Shown here: in pieces, positions 39,527-48,648 of the stretch | Numbering within the stretch: the first letter of the stretch is position 1 | How the letters are laid out: each line of letters opens with the position of its first letter | Assembly: GCA_038087015.1 (NCBI GenBank) | Contig: JASBNA010000054.1 | Location: forward strand, 124,001-188,000 | Length of the DNA stretch: 64,000 nucleotides | Source: Cerrena zonata | Taxonomy: Eukaryota; Basidiomycota; Agaricomycetes; Polyporales; Cerrenaceae | Direction: 5' to 3' | Notes under the pieces: model-generated | Database searches by the model: none | Seen by the model: only the letters and a program-made list of their open reading frames with translations | What the model was told of the DNA's origin: nothing | Position numbers and translations under genes: made by a program

Positions 39527-40072
39527 TTGCTGCTGCTGTTGTTGTTGTTGTTGAAACTGTTGTTGGCGTTGAAGTTGGGCAACCAAATGCTTTTCAGTGT
39601 CTGAGCCTTTTACGAAGCCACTTCCAACGCACATTGATGGGATTAAATTAGAAGGAACTTGAGCATTGAGTGCCATTTGGATTATGTTCAAATTTTTATT
39701 AGCAGTTTCCAATTTATAATACTCTTGTTTTGTCTTTTCCTGTTCGGTTCTTAATTTTAAAGCTTCCACATAAGCTGATTCCGAGAATGGAAAAGAACTA
39801 ACGTTCGGACCTAATAATGATAGTAGTCCGGTAGTGTTTATATCGAGCTGTTGATGTTGCTGATGATGTTGATGTTGATGCTGTTCAGGAATATTCAGGC
39901 CTGGATTTAAGCTTGGAGAAGATGATTTCATTTCACTTTCCAGTTCTACATGCTTATTGGGATTAGGAGTAGATGAAGCGTGTCTTTCAGGGTCTTGTTC
40001 TTGCTGATTTGGATCCTGTTGAGAGGAAAATTTATCTATGAGAGAGTGTACACTCATGGAACCGGAAGACAT
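38331..40072 (-). CDS. Poly-Gln, low-complexity putative regulator (three frame breaks)
   Basis: About 580 residues if joined. The start is MSSGSMSVHSLIDKFSS. A helical conserved-looking block follows (AYVEALKLRTEQEKTKQEYY, KLETANKNLNIIQMALNAQV, PSNLIPSMCVG), then 32 uninterrupted Gln (39458-39553, mixed CAG/CAA). Next is a Ser/Pro/Gln-rich region (RPLSPAKIGAAAVANLATPT) and a basic Ser/Thr tail. Frames change at about 38985 (one A short in an A-run; restoring it joins QQQQ to KNIDLNKIDTQLE), about 38575 (extra base; continues SPGPQAGSLRSNEEH) and about 38460 (continues PRGEEGSTERRSSERIRRAK to the stop at 38331). If the last shift is not real the stop is at 38282. Composition suggests a transcriptional regulator. 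I do not recognise the family. Confidence 0.6.
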
Positions 40073-41483
40073 TTTTAAAATAAAAGGCTGAACACATCAA
40101 TAAATAAAGCAAAATATCAATGAAACAAAAAAAGTGAACAAATAAAACCAAACCAATTTAAAAAAGAAATTCAAAAAGAAAACACCTTATGAACCCAGGA
40201 TGAATTACACGAGAACAAACTAAAATCAAGCAAAAATTAGATAAAAGGGACCAAAATGCAAGTCAAAAAGGATAGCTTAGTTAAGAGGACAACTCAAACT
40301 GCGAAACAATTGAAAGACAGGCTATTGTCGATAAAGGAAAGCAGTGGAAGATAAAAATTAAACAAGATGAAAAAAAAAAAAAAAGGTAAACTCTGAGAAA
40401 CAATCAGATGGGATGGAACAATCAGACAAGATGGAACAATTGGATTGGAAAACAAAAACAATATTAACAAGAGCAAGTCAATCAAGTCTGTCTCAGTATT
40501 AACACCTAGACTATTTATATATGGCCCACTAGTCTTTAGTAGTTCGCCCTAATTAGCAGGATCTGGCCTTGTATTTTCCGTTGAAATCAGCAATTGAAAA
40601 GCCACTCAAGCAAATGAAAGGGTCCAGTTGAAATGAAATCCAATGAATCCACTTCTTTATGCTGAAATAGATTACTATAATGTATGTCTTTAAATTAGAT
40701 GAGCGTTTATCGATCTTGAAAGCTAGTCCACTAAACCTATACCGCTAACTCGAATCAAATGACACAGCTGATCAGTGGGATGTGGTGGCGGCGTGAAACC
40801 TTGACCTCTTGGATGGGTGTGAATGAATAACAGGCTTATGAAAAGTGCTTTATTGGAAGGTCCAGTAAGTAGTTTACTGTAAGATTTTGATTTTTCCTTG
40901 ATTTTTCGTTTGTTTTTTTTTTCTTTTCTTTTGGAAAATTCTCTTTTTTTTTTTTTTGGTTTTTTTTTTTTTTTTTTGTTAGTTTGTTGGTCAATTACTT
41001 CCAACTTTAAGGAAGGTATAGTCACTAAGGATTACGGCTAGTGGCAGCTAAGGGACATATTCGAACAGCCTTACCTGTAGTCTACGAGGTTGTTTGGAAA
41101 AGAACCAGATTCGGAGGAAATAGAGACTGACTCAGAATCAAGGCTTGTATGAGTACTAAAATCTGCAAAAATTAAAATAATTTGCCAGGGACAGGAGCAA
41201 GATAGAGCATTTAGTGGATGGGAAGGGAAGAGTAGCATGGTCTAGTGAAATTGTAGGTTCCCCTGAAACGAACAAATCACCAATCGGCTGAAAAGGGTAG
41301 GAAACACCTTGAAAGAGGAAGGGATTAATCCGAATTAGGTGTGCTGGGGTCCAAATTTAGAGAAGTTGCCAAAAAGCTTAAATTTTTGCTACAAAATATC
41401 AACTAGATGATGAAGCAAAGTGATTACAATGATTACAATTAAGGGAGTCGAGGATTGCTACGTTATTGTAAGGAGATATAAAC
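40073..41483. other. Intergenic region upstream of the poly-Gln gene
   Basis: 1.4 kb with no convincing gene. Contains homopolymer runs (A at 40370-40384; several long T runs between 40911 and 40978) and a short direct repeat, GATGGAACAAT, near 40412 and 40430. Likely long promoter/5'UTR of the minus-strand poly-Gln gene plus the 3'UTR of the AST-like gene. Confidence 0.55.
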
Positions 41484-43559
41484 TTAGAAATCTTCAATTT
41501 TGAAAACGAATTTGCAGTCATTTTTTTTCAATTGCTTAACGTACAGCTTGAAATTATTTCTCCAATCGAGGTATTCATCGATTCTGAACTTCATTTCATT
41601 GGCAAGTAATAAACCCAATCCTTCTTTTAACCACTGTTTATTTAAGTTTAGTTCAATTTCCTCGTAGTAATTATATTTACCCACTAGTGAGTTTGCTAAG
41701 TTACCTGACCATTTCAGAGACCAAGGATTAAAGATTCCTTCACCGGAGTAGTCTAATAGTTGTTCGATCTCGTAGCTTGGTTCTTTCACGGTGAATTTGC
41801 ACATTGATACCATGGTCGAGCCCTTTGACTTTGGTTTCAAGATCTTGACCAAGAACGGTTCGCTAACTGTACCATTGAATAAGGAAGTAATTGTAATGTC
41901 CTGATAAATTTTACTTCTAAATGGTAATTGGATTTGATCTAATTTTTTGAATCTTACATTGGTTTTTTGGAAAAACTCCCTACTACCAATTATATCGATA
42001 ATGGTATCAAGTTTAAAATCATCAACTCCATATTTAGTAACAACTTCTCCTTGAGGTACCGTGCTAAACATTGCTTCTAATACTTCGGATGCGAAAAAAT
42101 CAAGTTTTTTATAGTTGATTGGTACTTTCTCTCCTGGTAACACTAAATCATCAGAGATCAAGTCAAATGTAATAATATTGATTTTTCTTGAATGATTTGG
42201 ACTGTAATGGGTCTTCATTATATTATCGGTGAAGGTTTTCATCATTTTATAATTTTCTTCTTTAATAACTAAAATTAAATTCAAATCTTTTAATATCTCT
42301 TGATAAACCGATGAAAATAATAATTGGGTTATGGTGAAACCTAAATTGGTATCTCCACCATTGACCAAAATGTTGGCTTTACCCGTACGATGAATTACAC
42401 TATCAACGTAGGAAAGTGCCTGTTTGGCTCGAGTATACAAAACAGGGAACGTGCAAATTTTAGCCAATGGTGGTAGCTCGTCCCCGATTTGAAATCCACG
42501 AGTCTTCTTCCTCAATTTATCGGTAGGGTTTGTTGGTTCAGGTTCCGGTTGAAGCTGTTCAACTTGTGGAGGTAAACTGTCATCGTCACTATCTGATGAT
42601 GATCCAATTTCAAAGTCTCCATTTTCACCGGTGGATTTAAAAGAAAGTTTTGGATCAATCAGCTCCAAAGACGTATAAGTTTCATCATCGATGGGGTATA
42701 TTATATCTGTTTTCGGATTCACCAACAAGCTGGTGGACAAGGCCCCTTTCCTATCGTAAGGATTAAGAATCCCAACTACTTTTTGACCAACTTCAAATTC
42801 TGGTAAATTTTTATAATTATTCCCCACAATGGCGATTTCTCCGGCAAATTCATATCCAAGTCCAACTTTAGTATAACTGAAATTGATCATGTATTTATTA
42901 ATTTTAGCCAAATCATACGAGTTCAATGACACATACTTAATATCAATCAATATTTTGTGTGCTGGTAATGGTAATTCAATTTCTGGGTAATTGAAATTCA
43001 ACTCAGTTTCTTTATTTTGAACAGAAATGTCTTTGAGCGAAATGAATCTTAAGTCTCTCAATTCTGATAAACTCGATTTCTTATCATGATTGACCTTTTT
43101 CTTAATTTTGGTTGAAATTGGTTTAGGTCCTGGTGTTTTCTTCTCAAGGTGTGCTAATTCAGGAGGAATCTTGTGGAATGGGCTTGATCTGAGCTTTTCC
43201 ATTTCTAATTCCTTCAATCTTTCGTGGTGTTCTTTTAAATCCTCCTCTGGTTCCGGTGCAAATCCAACAGACTTTCTAGGTTTGATAGGAGTATCTTCGC
43301 TTGGCTTGTCTTGTTCAAGTTTGTCTTCAGGTTTGCCTTCAGGTTTGTCTTCCGATTTGTCTTCAGGTTTGTCTTCAGGTTTGTCCGATTTGTCTTCAGG
43401 TTCGTCCGATTTGTCTTGGGCTTTCCCGCTGTCCTCACTAAGTTTATTGTCTTTTTTGAGGTCTATGCTCTCTAATTGGCTGCCAACCTCCGACGTTGCA
43501 GTTGTGGTATCGTTTTCTGGGGTAATAGAAGAATTGCCTTCTTCAATTGGTTCTGACAT
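41484..43559 (-). CDS. AST1/AST2-like quinone-oxidoreductase-fold protein
   Basis: 691 residues from the first in-frame ATG at 43559. The N-terminal ~120 residues are acidic and repetitive with KPED/KSED units, followed by KPRKSVGFAPEPEED. The C-terminal ~500 residues have a medium-chain dehydrogenase fold: LPLPAHKILIDIKYVSLNSY, DLAKINKYMINFSYTKVGLG, YEFAGEIAIVGNNYKNLPEF and VGQKVVGILNPYDRKGALST. The nucleotide-fold region is NILVNGGDTNLGFTITQLLF. The cofactor-loop glycines are degenerate compared with catalytic oxidoreductases. This is the pattern of yeast Ast1/Ast2, which act in lipid-raft association and targeting of the plasma-membrane ATPase Pma1. The insert between about 330 and 365 is Ser/Asp/Pro-rich. 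Confidence 0.75.
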   Translation of the reverse strand: MSEPIEEGNSSITPENDTTTATSEVGSQLESIDLKKDNKLSEDSGKAQDKSDEPEDKSDKPEDKPEDKSEDKPEGKPEDKLEQDKPSEDTPIKPRKSVGFAPEPEEDLKEHHERLKELEMEKLRSSPFHKIPPELAHLEKKTPGPKPISTKIKKKVNHDKKSSLSELRDLRFISLKDISVQNKETELNFNYPEIELPLPAHKILIDIKYVSLNSYDLAKINKYMINFSYTKVGLGYEFAGEIAIVGNNYKNLPEFEVGQKVVGILNPYDRKGALSTSLLVNPKTDIIYPIDDETYTSLELIDPKLSFKSTGENGDFEIGSSSDSDDDSLPPQVEQLQPEPEPTNPTDKLRKKTRGFQIGDELPPLAKICTFPVLYTRAKQALSYVDSVIHRTGKANILVNGGDTNLGFTITQLLFSSVYQEILKDLNLILVIKEENYKMMKTFTDNIMKTHYSPNHSRKINIITFDLISDDLVLPGEKVPINYKKLDFFASEVLEAMFSTVPQGEVVTKYGVDDFKLDTIIDIIGSREFFQKTNVRFKKLDQIQLPFRSKIYQDITITSLFNGTVSEPFLVKILKPKSKGSTMVSMCKFTVKEPSYEIEQLLDYSGEGIFNPWSLKWSGNLANSLVGKYNYYEEIELNLNKQWLKEGLGLLLANEMKFRIDEYLDWRNNFKLYVKQLKKNDCKFVFKIEDF
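43310..43440 (-). repeat. Tandem coding repeat (KPED/KSED) in the AST-like gene
   Basis: 12-bp-type units, plus strand GTCTTCAGGTTT/GTCTTCCGATTT, encoding about ten degenerate K-(P/S)-(E/D)-(D/G) units. Such arrays expand and contract between strains. Confidence 0.7.
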
Positions 43560-44050
43560 GGTCAACCTTTATATTTTCCCTATATTAATCTGAAAAAACA
43601 CACAGTCAACTAAAACTTGAGCCACTTCCTGTTGAATTTGTTAATAACTTGTCGTTAAACTATATCTAACTTTGTGTAGTTACTCTACTTTGATCCGGCA
43701 AGAATGGATAAAGAAGAAAATGAAACCCTGGTATGCAAGCTTCAAGGGGTGGTTAAACCGAATTGACTATCCAAATATGCTTTCTAGCTACCGCTACTCT
43801 TCTCAAGCCTGGGAGATACCGTTCCAATACGTATCAAGACTAACAGTGGGATTTCAAGTAATTTCAGAGGTTAAAGTCGGTTAAAATTGAATGATGCGAT
43901 AGGGAATGTTTGCGTTGGTGTACGGGTTCGAGTTGATTAAATTCAGCATTTCAGACAGTCAAACAGATCAAAATATATACTCTTGTTAGCTTCTCCCAAG
44001 GACATCACGTGATTGCATTTACCATAATCAAGAGAGTAGATAGTGAGACT
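43560..44050. promoter_or_regulatory. Divergent promoter region of the AST-like and LMBR1-like genes
   Basis: 491 bp. A perfect TCACGTGA palindrome (Cbf1-type) lies at 44005-44012, 39 bp before the LMBR1-like ATG. An open frame at 43672-43884 has no family resemblance and is probably spurious. Confidence 0.5.
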
Positions 44051-46100
44051 ATGTGGGTTGTATCTGTTGTGTTCTACACATTGGCTTTGTTGCTTACGAT
44101 ATGGGGGATACGGTACCATATTAACATATTCCGTTATTCTTATTATACCCAATTATCATTAACCCTTGCAGTATTCATGCCCTTATCTATTATATTTCTT
44201 CTACCGGCCGATTACGTTGCACATAACACTTCCAAGGAGCTGTTGTGGTTTTCGTTACCCGATGATATTGTATTGTATTTATGGAAATCAAATTATTGGA
44301 TAACTTTTATACTAACTTGGTTGATTATACCAATAATTCAAGAATTCTATAAATCTGGATGTTATAATAAATTTGATAAGTTGAGAGATGCTTTCAAGAG
44401 AAACTTGAAATTTCAATTGGCCATATTAGCAGTATCTATAATTGGGGTTCTATATCTTTTATTTGAGGCTGGTTTATCATTTAATCATATAAAGTTAATG
44501 ATTATTGCCTTGTCTCATATATATGCGTTAGTTTTGGCTTTATGGTTGATGGCTCATGGTTTAATTAGCATTCCAAGAAACTATTGGCTTGCTGGGAATC
44601 ATGTGAACCATTTGAACCACCTTTATTTGAAAGTACCTAATTCGGTTGATAATTTGGAAGATACTAAAATATCATTCAAGGAAGAAGTTTTACAAGTTTT
44701 AGTAATAACGAAGAACTTCACTAGCTCATCTCCTGAAGATTTCAAATTCAGGGATTGGATATTAGATCTTTATGGAAAAATACCCGATGACTTCAAGGAA
44801 CAAATGGAACGCCAATACTTAGAAAATTCTCATAATTCAATTACAAGAGATCAGTTGACTTTTTCTTTCATGACAAAGTTAACTGCAAACTTTAACCTGA
44901 ATCTATATAAGTTGATTGCGTATGAGTCCGAATTTCAAACTTTAGGTCACTAACATTACTCAATTGGAAGATATTATTGCTGCAAAATCAAATACTGACA
45001 TACAACAACGTAATAAATTGAGTTACAGAATTGTTACATCCTCATCGTCATTAATTAATGATAAAACACGTTATACTGTACAAGTTTATATAACTCCGGT
45101 TTTATCAAGACTATTTTCACTTGTTCTATTCACGGCCTCGATCATAATAATCCAATCAGAATTTTTCCACTCAACCCATCTATCATTAATCAATGCTTTA
45201 ATTTATTCCACCGGTCTACATAAGAACGTTTCCTTACAGTTCATCATTTCAGCAATTTCACTCTCTTACATGCTATTTGCGTCTTTGGATTCACTAACCC
45301 ATTTAAAAATTTTCAACATGTATCATTTGGTTCGTCACCGTAGTGACATAGTATCTGCATGTTTTTACACTACATATATTGCAAGATTAACCATTCCATT
45401 ATCATATAACTTCATAACCTTATTTTATTCCCGTGAATCCATATTTGAACAATGGTTTGGTAAGTCAATTCACCTTACTGGGTTGTTTAATCTAATGAAT
45501 AATTGGATTCCCAGATTTGCATTCATTCCAGTAGTTTTAACTATCTTCAATGTTTATGATAAATTGAAAAAAAGATTAGGATTTAACTCTGATTTATACG
45601 ATTCCTGGGCATTATTCGACGTTGACGACGGGGAAAACAATACCAATATAAATGAGAGTGATTCAAGTGTTAGAAACAAGAGAAAAGATTTAATCATTGT
45701 CGAAGCTAAAAGAATCATAAACCGTGAAATGTTCAGACGCCAGAACGATCAAAGCTCTGATAACCTAAGGTCCTTCAATTTGACAAATGCTGCAAATACT
45801 AACTACGAGAATAACCGTCGTGATTTCCACACCAATTTGGTCTCCTCTACCAGATCAAGAATCGATACAGAATACCATGATGATGCCGACGACGACGATA
45901 CACAAGCCAATGAAAACTTTTTTAATCTAGAAACTCCAAATACTAAAAATGTCTGGAATTCTATCGGTGGTGCCTTCTCTGGCTTTAGAAATCAAGTCTC
46001 AACTAGATTTTCTGGCTTTCAGGGCTCTAACAACCCCACCGGTTACAGAGATGATCCTGCTGACGATGATGATGAAGCTCAAGAGCGATTAGTTTTGTAG
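44051..46100 (+). CDS. LMBR1/LMBD2-type multi-pass membrane protein (one frame break)
   Basis: About 682 residues with around nine hydrophobic segments: five in the first half (MWVVSVVFYTLALLLTIWGI, LSLTLAVFMPLSIIFLLP, YWITFILTWLIIPII, LAILAVSIIGVLYLLFEAGL, LMIIALSHIYALVLALWLM), a soluble loop, then four more. Conserved-looking family blocks are PADYVAHNTSKELLW, YDSWALFDVDD and ARLTIPLSYNFITLF. The Ser/Asn/Asp-rich tail is cytosolic-like. The frame shifts at about 44945, where an extra G (TTTAGGTCACT) interrupts TLVTNITQLEDIIA. Removing it gives 683 codons. The open frame extends 14 codons upstream without an ATG. LMBR1-family proteins act as membrane receptors/adaptors in other eukaryotes; the role in yeasts is unknown. 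Confidence 0.78.
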
Positions 46101-46539
46101 AATTATAAGTTCCTTTCTAGATAATTAACATAGTAACCAGTCTTCAAGCTGTAGGAGTCGGTTTGGCTTTTTGACCCCGGACAAATCTTTAGTGCCGATG
46201 CCCCGGTTTTCCCTTGTTTTAGCGGGAGAAAACGTCCGAGCGGTACGGAGGTTTCTCTATGATTGAAGACAACTTCTTAAAGTAGAAAATTTCATTAGCA
46301 TATTAAAGGGTCCGTGGAAGGCATTATAAACAAAGTTTTGTTTCAAGAAAGGAGTCTCGAGATTGTATCGATTGTTTCATTTGATAAGACAGACTCGTCA
46401 TTCGAAAAAGATCAAAAACTTGACTTTTCAGGGGACATTTTTCTAAAGAGAATAAAGTTTTGCTATCCGTTATCTAAGTTGACTTAAATTCATTTAGTTG
46501 AAGAAGTAAATCATTTAGGTTCGAGTGAATACTAATGAC
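46101..46539. promoter_or_regulatory. PTC6 upstream region with a Zn-cluster-type site
   Basis: 439 bp. At 46236-46248 there are three spaced half-sites, CCG-AG-CGG-TA-CGG, as bound by Zn2Cys6 factors (an everted pair and a direct pair sharing a centre). Just upstream, GTTTTC (46206-46211) and GAAAAC (46228-46233) form a hairpin. No gene. Confidence 0.45.
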
Positions 46540-47931
46540 ATGATCTCACCGTTTTCCTCTTCAGCTTCACCAATTTCAAGGCTAGTATCGGAACCTATAT
46601 TGGCAAAGAAGATACTCAAATCATGTTCGAATTTGAAGAAATATGACAAGCATAACCGATTTATCTCGACATCGGTTACATTCACAGCGATCGATAGATC
46701 CGGGTCAATTCCATACAATCAGACAAAACCCCATAAGATTGGTAAGTTAAGAGTGCCTTTATTGAAAAGCCCAAGTCATCTTGGTCATTTTAGTTCAAGG
46801 GTCAATAGAATTTACAATGAGGATAAATATAGTGCCTATGTACTTAATCTACCCAACGATAGGACGGTTTTCAATTTCACGGTATTTGATGGACATGGGG
46901 GTGACCAATGCTCCACCTATCTCCTGAAACATCTATCAAACGAGATTGAGTCTGCAAATACATTGGCTGATCCCAAGAATGAAGCCGAGAGAGATGAATT
47001 GGTTGAAAAATACTTGAAAAATATAGGGGGTTACTGGAAAAGATGGTTCAAGCAAAGGAAAGAGAACTTTGCTAAGATGGAGACGATTGCAAATGAGATT
47101 AAATTGAAAAATTTAGAATTCCAAGCAGATGACTTCAATACTAGAATACCATTAACTTATTTGAAAACCGACTACGACTTTTTCGAGCAAGACGATAATA
47201 GCTCCGGCTCTACTTGTACCAGTGCATTCATTGAAACTATATATTCCGAGCCAGGTAGTTTTGCGCCGGTATTTGAACCATATTATTTTAATCGTAAGAC
47301 GATTTCAAAATTGACAATATCTCATGTTGGGGACACCAAGGCTATATTAGTGGATCGAACAGGAGAGGCCCATGCTTTATCTCAGCCACATCATCCGTCG
47401 AACCCCATTGAAGCTGCGAGACTCCGTCGGTTCTCCACCAACTTCTTCATGACTGATTCGTTTGGCGAAGAAAGGTTTATTGCGCTTGCTAATACCAGAT
47501 CGTTTGGTGATGTCAATTATAAACAAATGGGGGTCACGTCTGAACCAGACTTATCTCAATTCATCATTGGTGACGCTGAGCTGATTCAACAGAAATTGAC
47601 TGCTGATGAAATGAAAAAGTATACTATTGGTGGTCTTGGGGGTGATGAGGCCTTTTTGGTTCTTTGTTCGGACGGTATAACTAATGAATTGACTGACCAA
47701 GAAGTAGCCGACATTGTCATGGTTCATTTCAACATGAAGGGTCACCCTAGAGCAACTCCTCAATTATGTGCAGAAGAAGTGGTCAAATTCGTAGAGTATG
47801 TTGGAGGTGACGATAATGCTACGTGCTTGGTTATCAGGCTAAATGGTTGGGGCAAATGGCCTATACTCGATCGTACAGGTGAATTAAGACAGGAGAGAAT
47901 GGAGGCATACACTCCTAGAGGGGAGAGATGA
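46540..47931 (+). CDS. PTC6: PTC6, mitochondrial PP2C-type phosphatase
   Basis: About 463 residues (S. cerevisiae Ptc6/Aup1 442). A metal-dependent Ser/Thr phosphatase of the mitochondrial intermembrane/matrix space implicated in pyruvate dehydrogenase dephosphorylation and mitophagy. PP2C motifs in order: FTVFDGHGGDQCSTYLLKHL, GSTCTSAFIETIY, ISHVGDTKAILVDRTGE, NTRSFGDVNYKQMGVTSEPD, FLVLCSDGITNELTDQEVAD and GGDDNATCLVIRLNGWGKWP. All metal-coordinating Asp residues are present. The WGKWP ending is a Ptc6-like feature. The N-terminus is Ser-rich with basic residues, compatible with mitochondrial import. The frame opens five codons earlier at a GTG, so the ATG is used. Confidence 0.88.
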   Translation: MISPFSSSASPISRLVSEPILAKKILKSCSNLKKYDKHNRFISTSVTFTAIDRSGSIPYNQTKPHKIGKLRVPLLKSPSHLGHFSSRVNRIYNEDKYSAYVLNLPNDRTVFNFTVFDGHGGDQCSTYLLKHLSNEIESANTLADPKNEAERDELVEKYLKNIGGYWKRWFKQRKENFAKMETIANEIKLKNLEFQADDFNTRIPLTYLKTDYDFFEQDDNSSGSTCTSAFIETIYSEPGSFAPVFEPYYFNRKTISKLTISHVGDTKAILVDRTGEAHALSQPHHPSNPIEAARLRRFSTNFFMTDSFGEERFIALANTRSFGDVNYKQMGVTSEPDLSQFIIGDAELIQQKLTADEMKKYTIGGLGGDEAFLVLCSDGITNELTDQEVADIVMVHFNMKGHPRATPQLCAEEVVKFVEYVGGDDNATCLVIRLNGWGKWPILDRTGELRQERMEAYTPRGER

Positions 47932-48047
47932 TTCATTATTGCATTAGATATAATTCTCTATTCTTTTTGTATGTTTTTTTATTAATTTTATGTTCCTCTA
48001 ACAAAACTTTAGAAAAACTACACTTCAAATTGCATAATTATAACGTA

Positions 48048-48055
48048 TATTTACA
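48048..48055 (-). promoter_or_regulatory. Puf3-type site in the RSM19 3'UTR
   Basis: Minus-strand CTTGTAAATA contains UGUAAAUA with a C two bases upstream, the full Puf3 consensus, about 70 nt after the RSM19 stop. Puf3 binds mRNAs of nuclear-encoded mitochondrial ribosomal and respiratory proteins. Confidence 0.6.
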
Positions 48056-48122
48056 AGGTAATAATGTTTGAATTGAAAGATTCCGTAGGCGATACCGATT
48101 ATCATGACGATTTTTGAATATT

Positions 48123-48395
48123 CTAATTCTTGGAAAACTTATATTGAAATGGTTTTCTGGTACGTGCAAACTCACCCAACTTGCTACCCACCATGTTCTC
48201 GGTAATGTTCACTTGAACGTAATTCTTACCGTTATGTATTTGGAACTTTAAACCAACAAATTGTGGTAATATAGTACAGCTTCTAGCATTGGTTCTAATT
48301 GGAGTACCATTCTTTATGGCATCGGCAATAGGCAATGGCACAACATGAGGACCTTTCCATGCGGACCTTCCCAAAAGCTGTATAGCAGGTCTCAT
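48123..48395 (-). CDS. RSM19: RSM19, mitochondrial small-subunit ribosomal protein uS19m
   Basis: 90 residues (S. cerevisiae Rsm19 91), the mitochondrial uS19 of the 37S subunit head. Conserved blocks: [13 protein letters not shown] near the start (K-GP-x-V of uS19), [20 protein letters not shown] (I-R-T-xxR-x-x-xIxPxFVG), [20 protein letters not shown] and [10 protein letters not shown] (ENMVG-K-LGEFAxTR), the C-terminal signature. No separate presequence; family members import with an uncleaved N-terminus. It is divergent from DBP6, with 253 bp between starts. Confidence 0.96.
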   Translation of the reverse strand: MRPAIQLLGRSAWKGPHVVPLPIADAIKNGTPIRTNARSCTILPQFVGLKFQIHNGKNYVQVNITENMVGSKLGEFARTRKPFQYKFSKN

Positions 48396-48488
48396 TCTTA
48401 TTCACTTGGAAAACAGTTCTTCAAAGAGATTCCACCAGTTATTGACTTCAAAGTGCCTGAATCGACCTTTTGACTTTGAAAGGAAAAA

Positions 48489-48594
48489 TGAAAATTTGAA
48501 AAAAAGAGAAAAAAAAAAAAAAAAATGCATCACGTGATCGAAATATATGCAGGTATCAGAAAGAAATTTGCAAACTCTTTTAATACGATGAGCT
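48489..48594 (+). promoter_or_regulatory. Shared RSM19/DBP6 promoter: RRPE-like, TCACGTGA and PAC-like sites
   Basis: TGAAAATTT (RRPE-like) at 48489-48497, a perfect TCACGTGA palindrome at 48530-48537 and ACGATGAGCT (one mismatch to the PAC consensus GCGATGAGCT) at 48585-48594. RRPE plus PAC is the usual signature of ribosome-biogenesis genes, fitting DBP6. The central TCACGTGA could serve both divergent genes. Confidence 0.6.
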
Positions 48595-48648
48595 AGAGCT
48601 GGAGAAGGACTCGAGTTGATTGGTATTGATAAGTACAAGAGAGGAGAC

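Noticed and set aside
43090..43593. 167-codon plus-strand ORF (Ser/Gly/Leu-rich)
   Set aside because: It lies antisense to the AST-like gene, and its repetitive SSGLSSGL pattern is the reverse strand of the KPED repeats.
43672..43884. 70-codon ORF between the AST-like and LMBR1-like genes
   Set aside because: No recognisable motif, and it occupies a divergent promoter.
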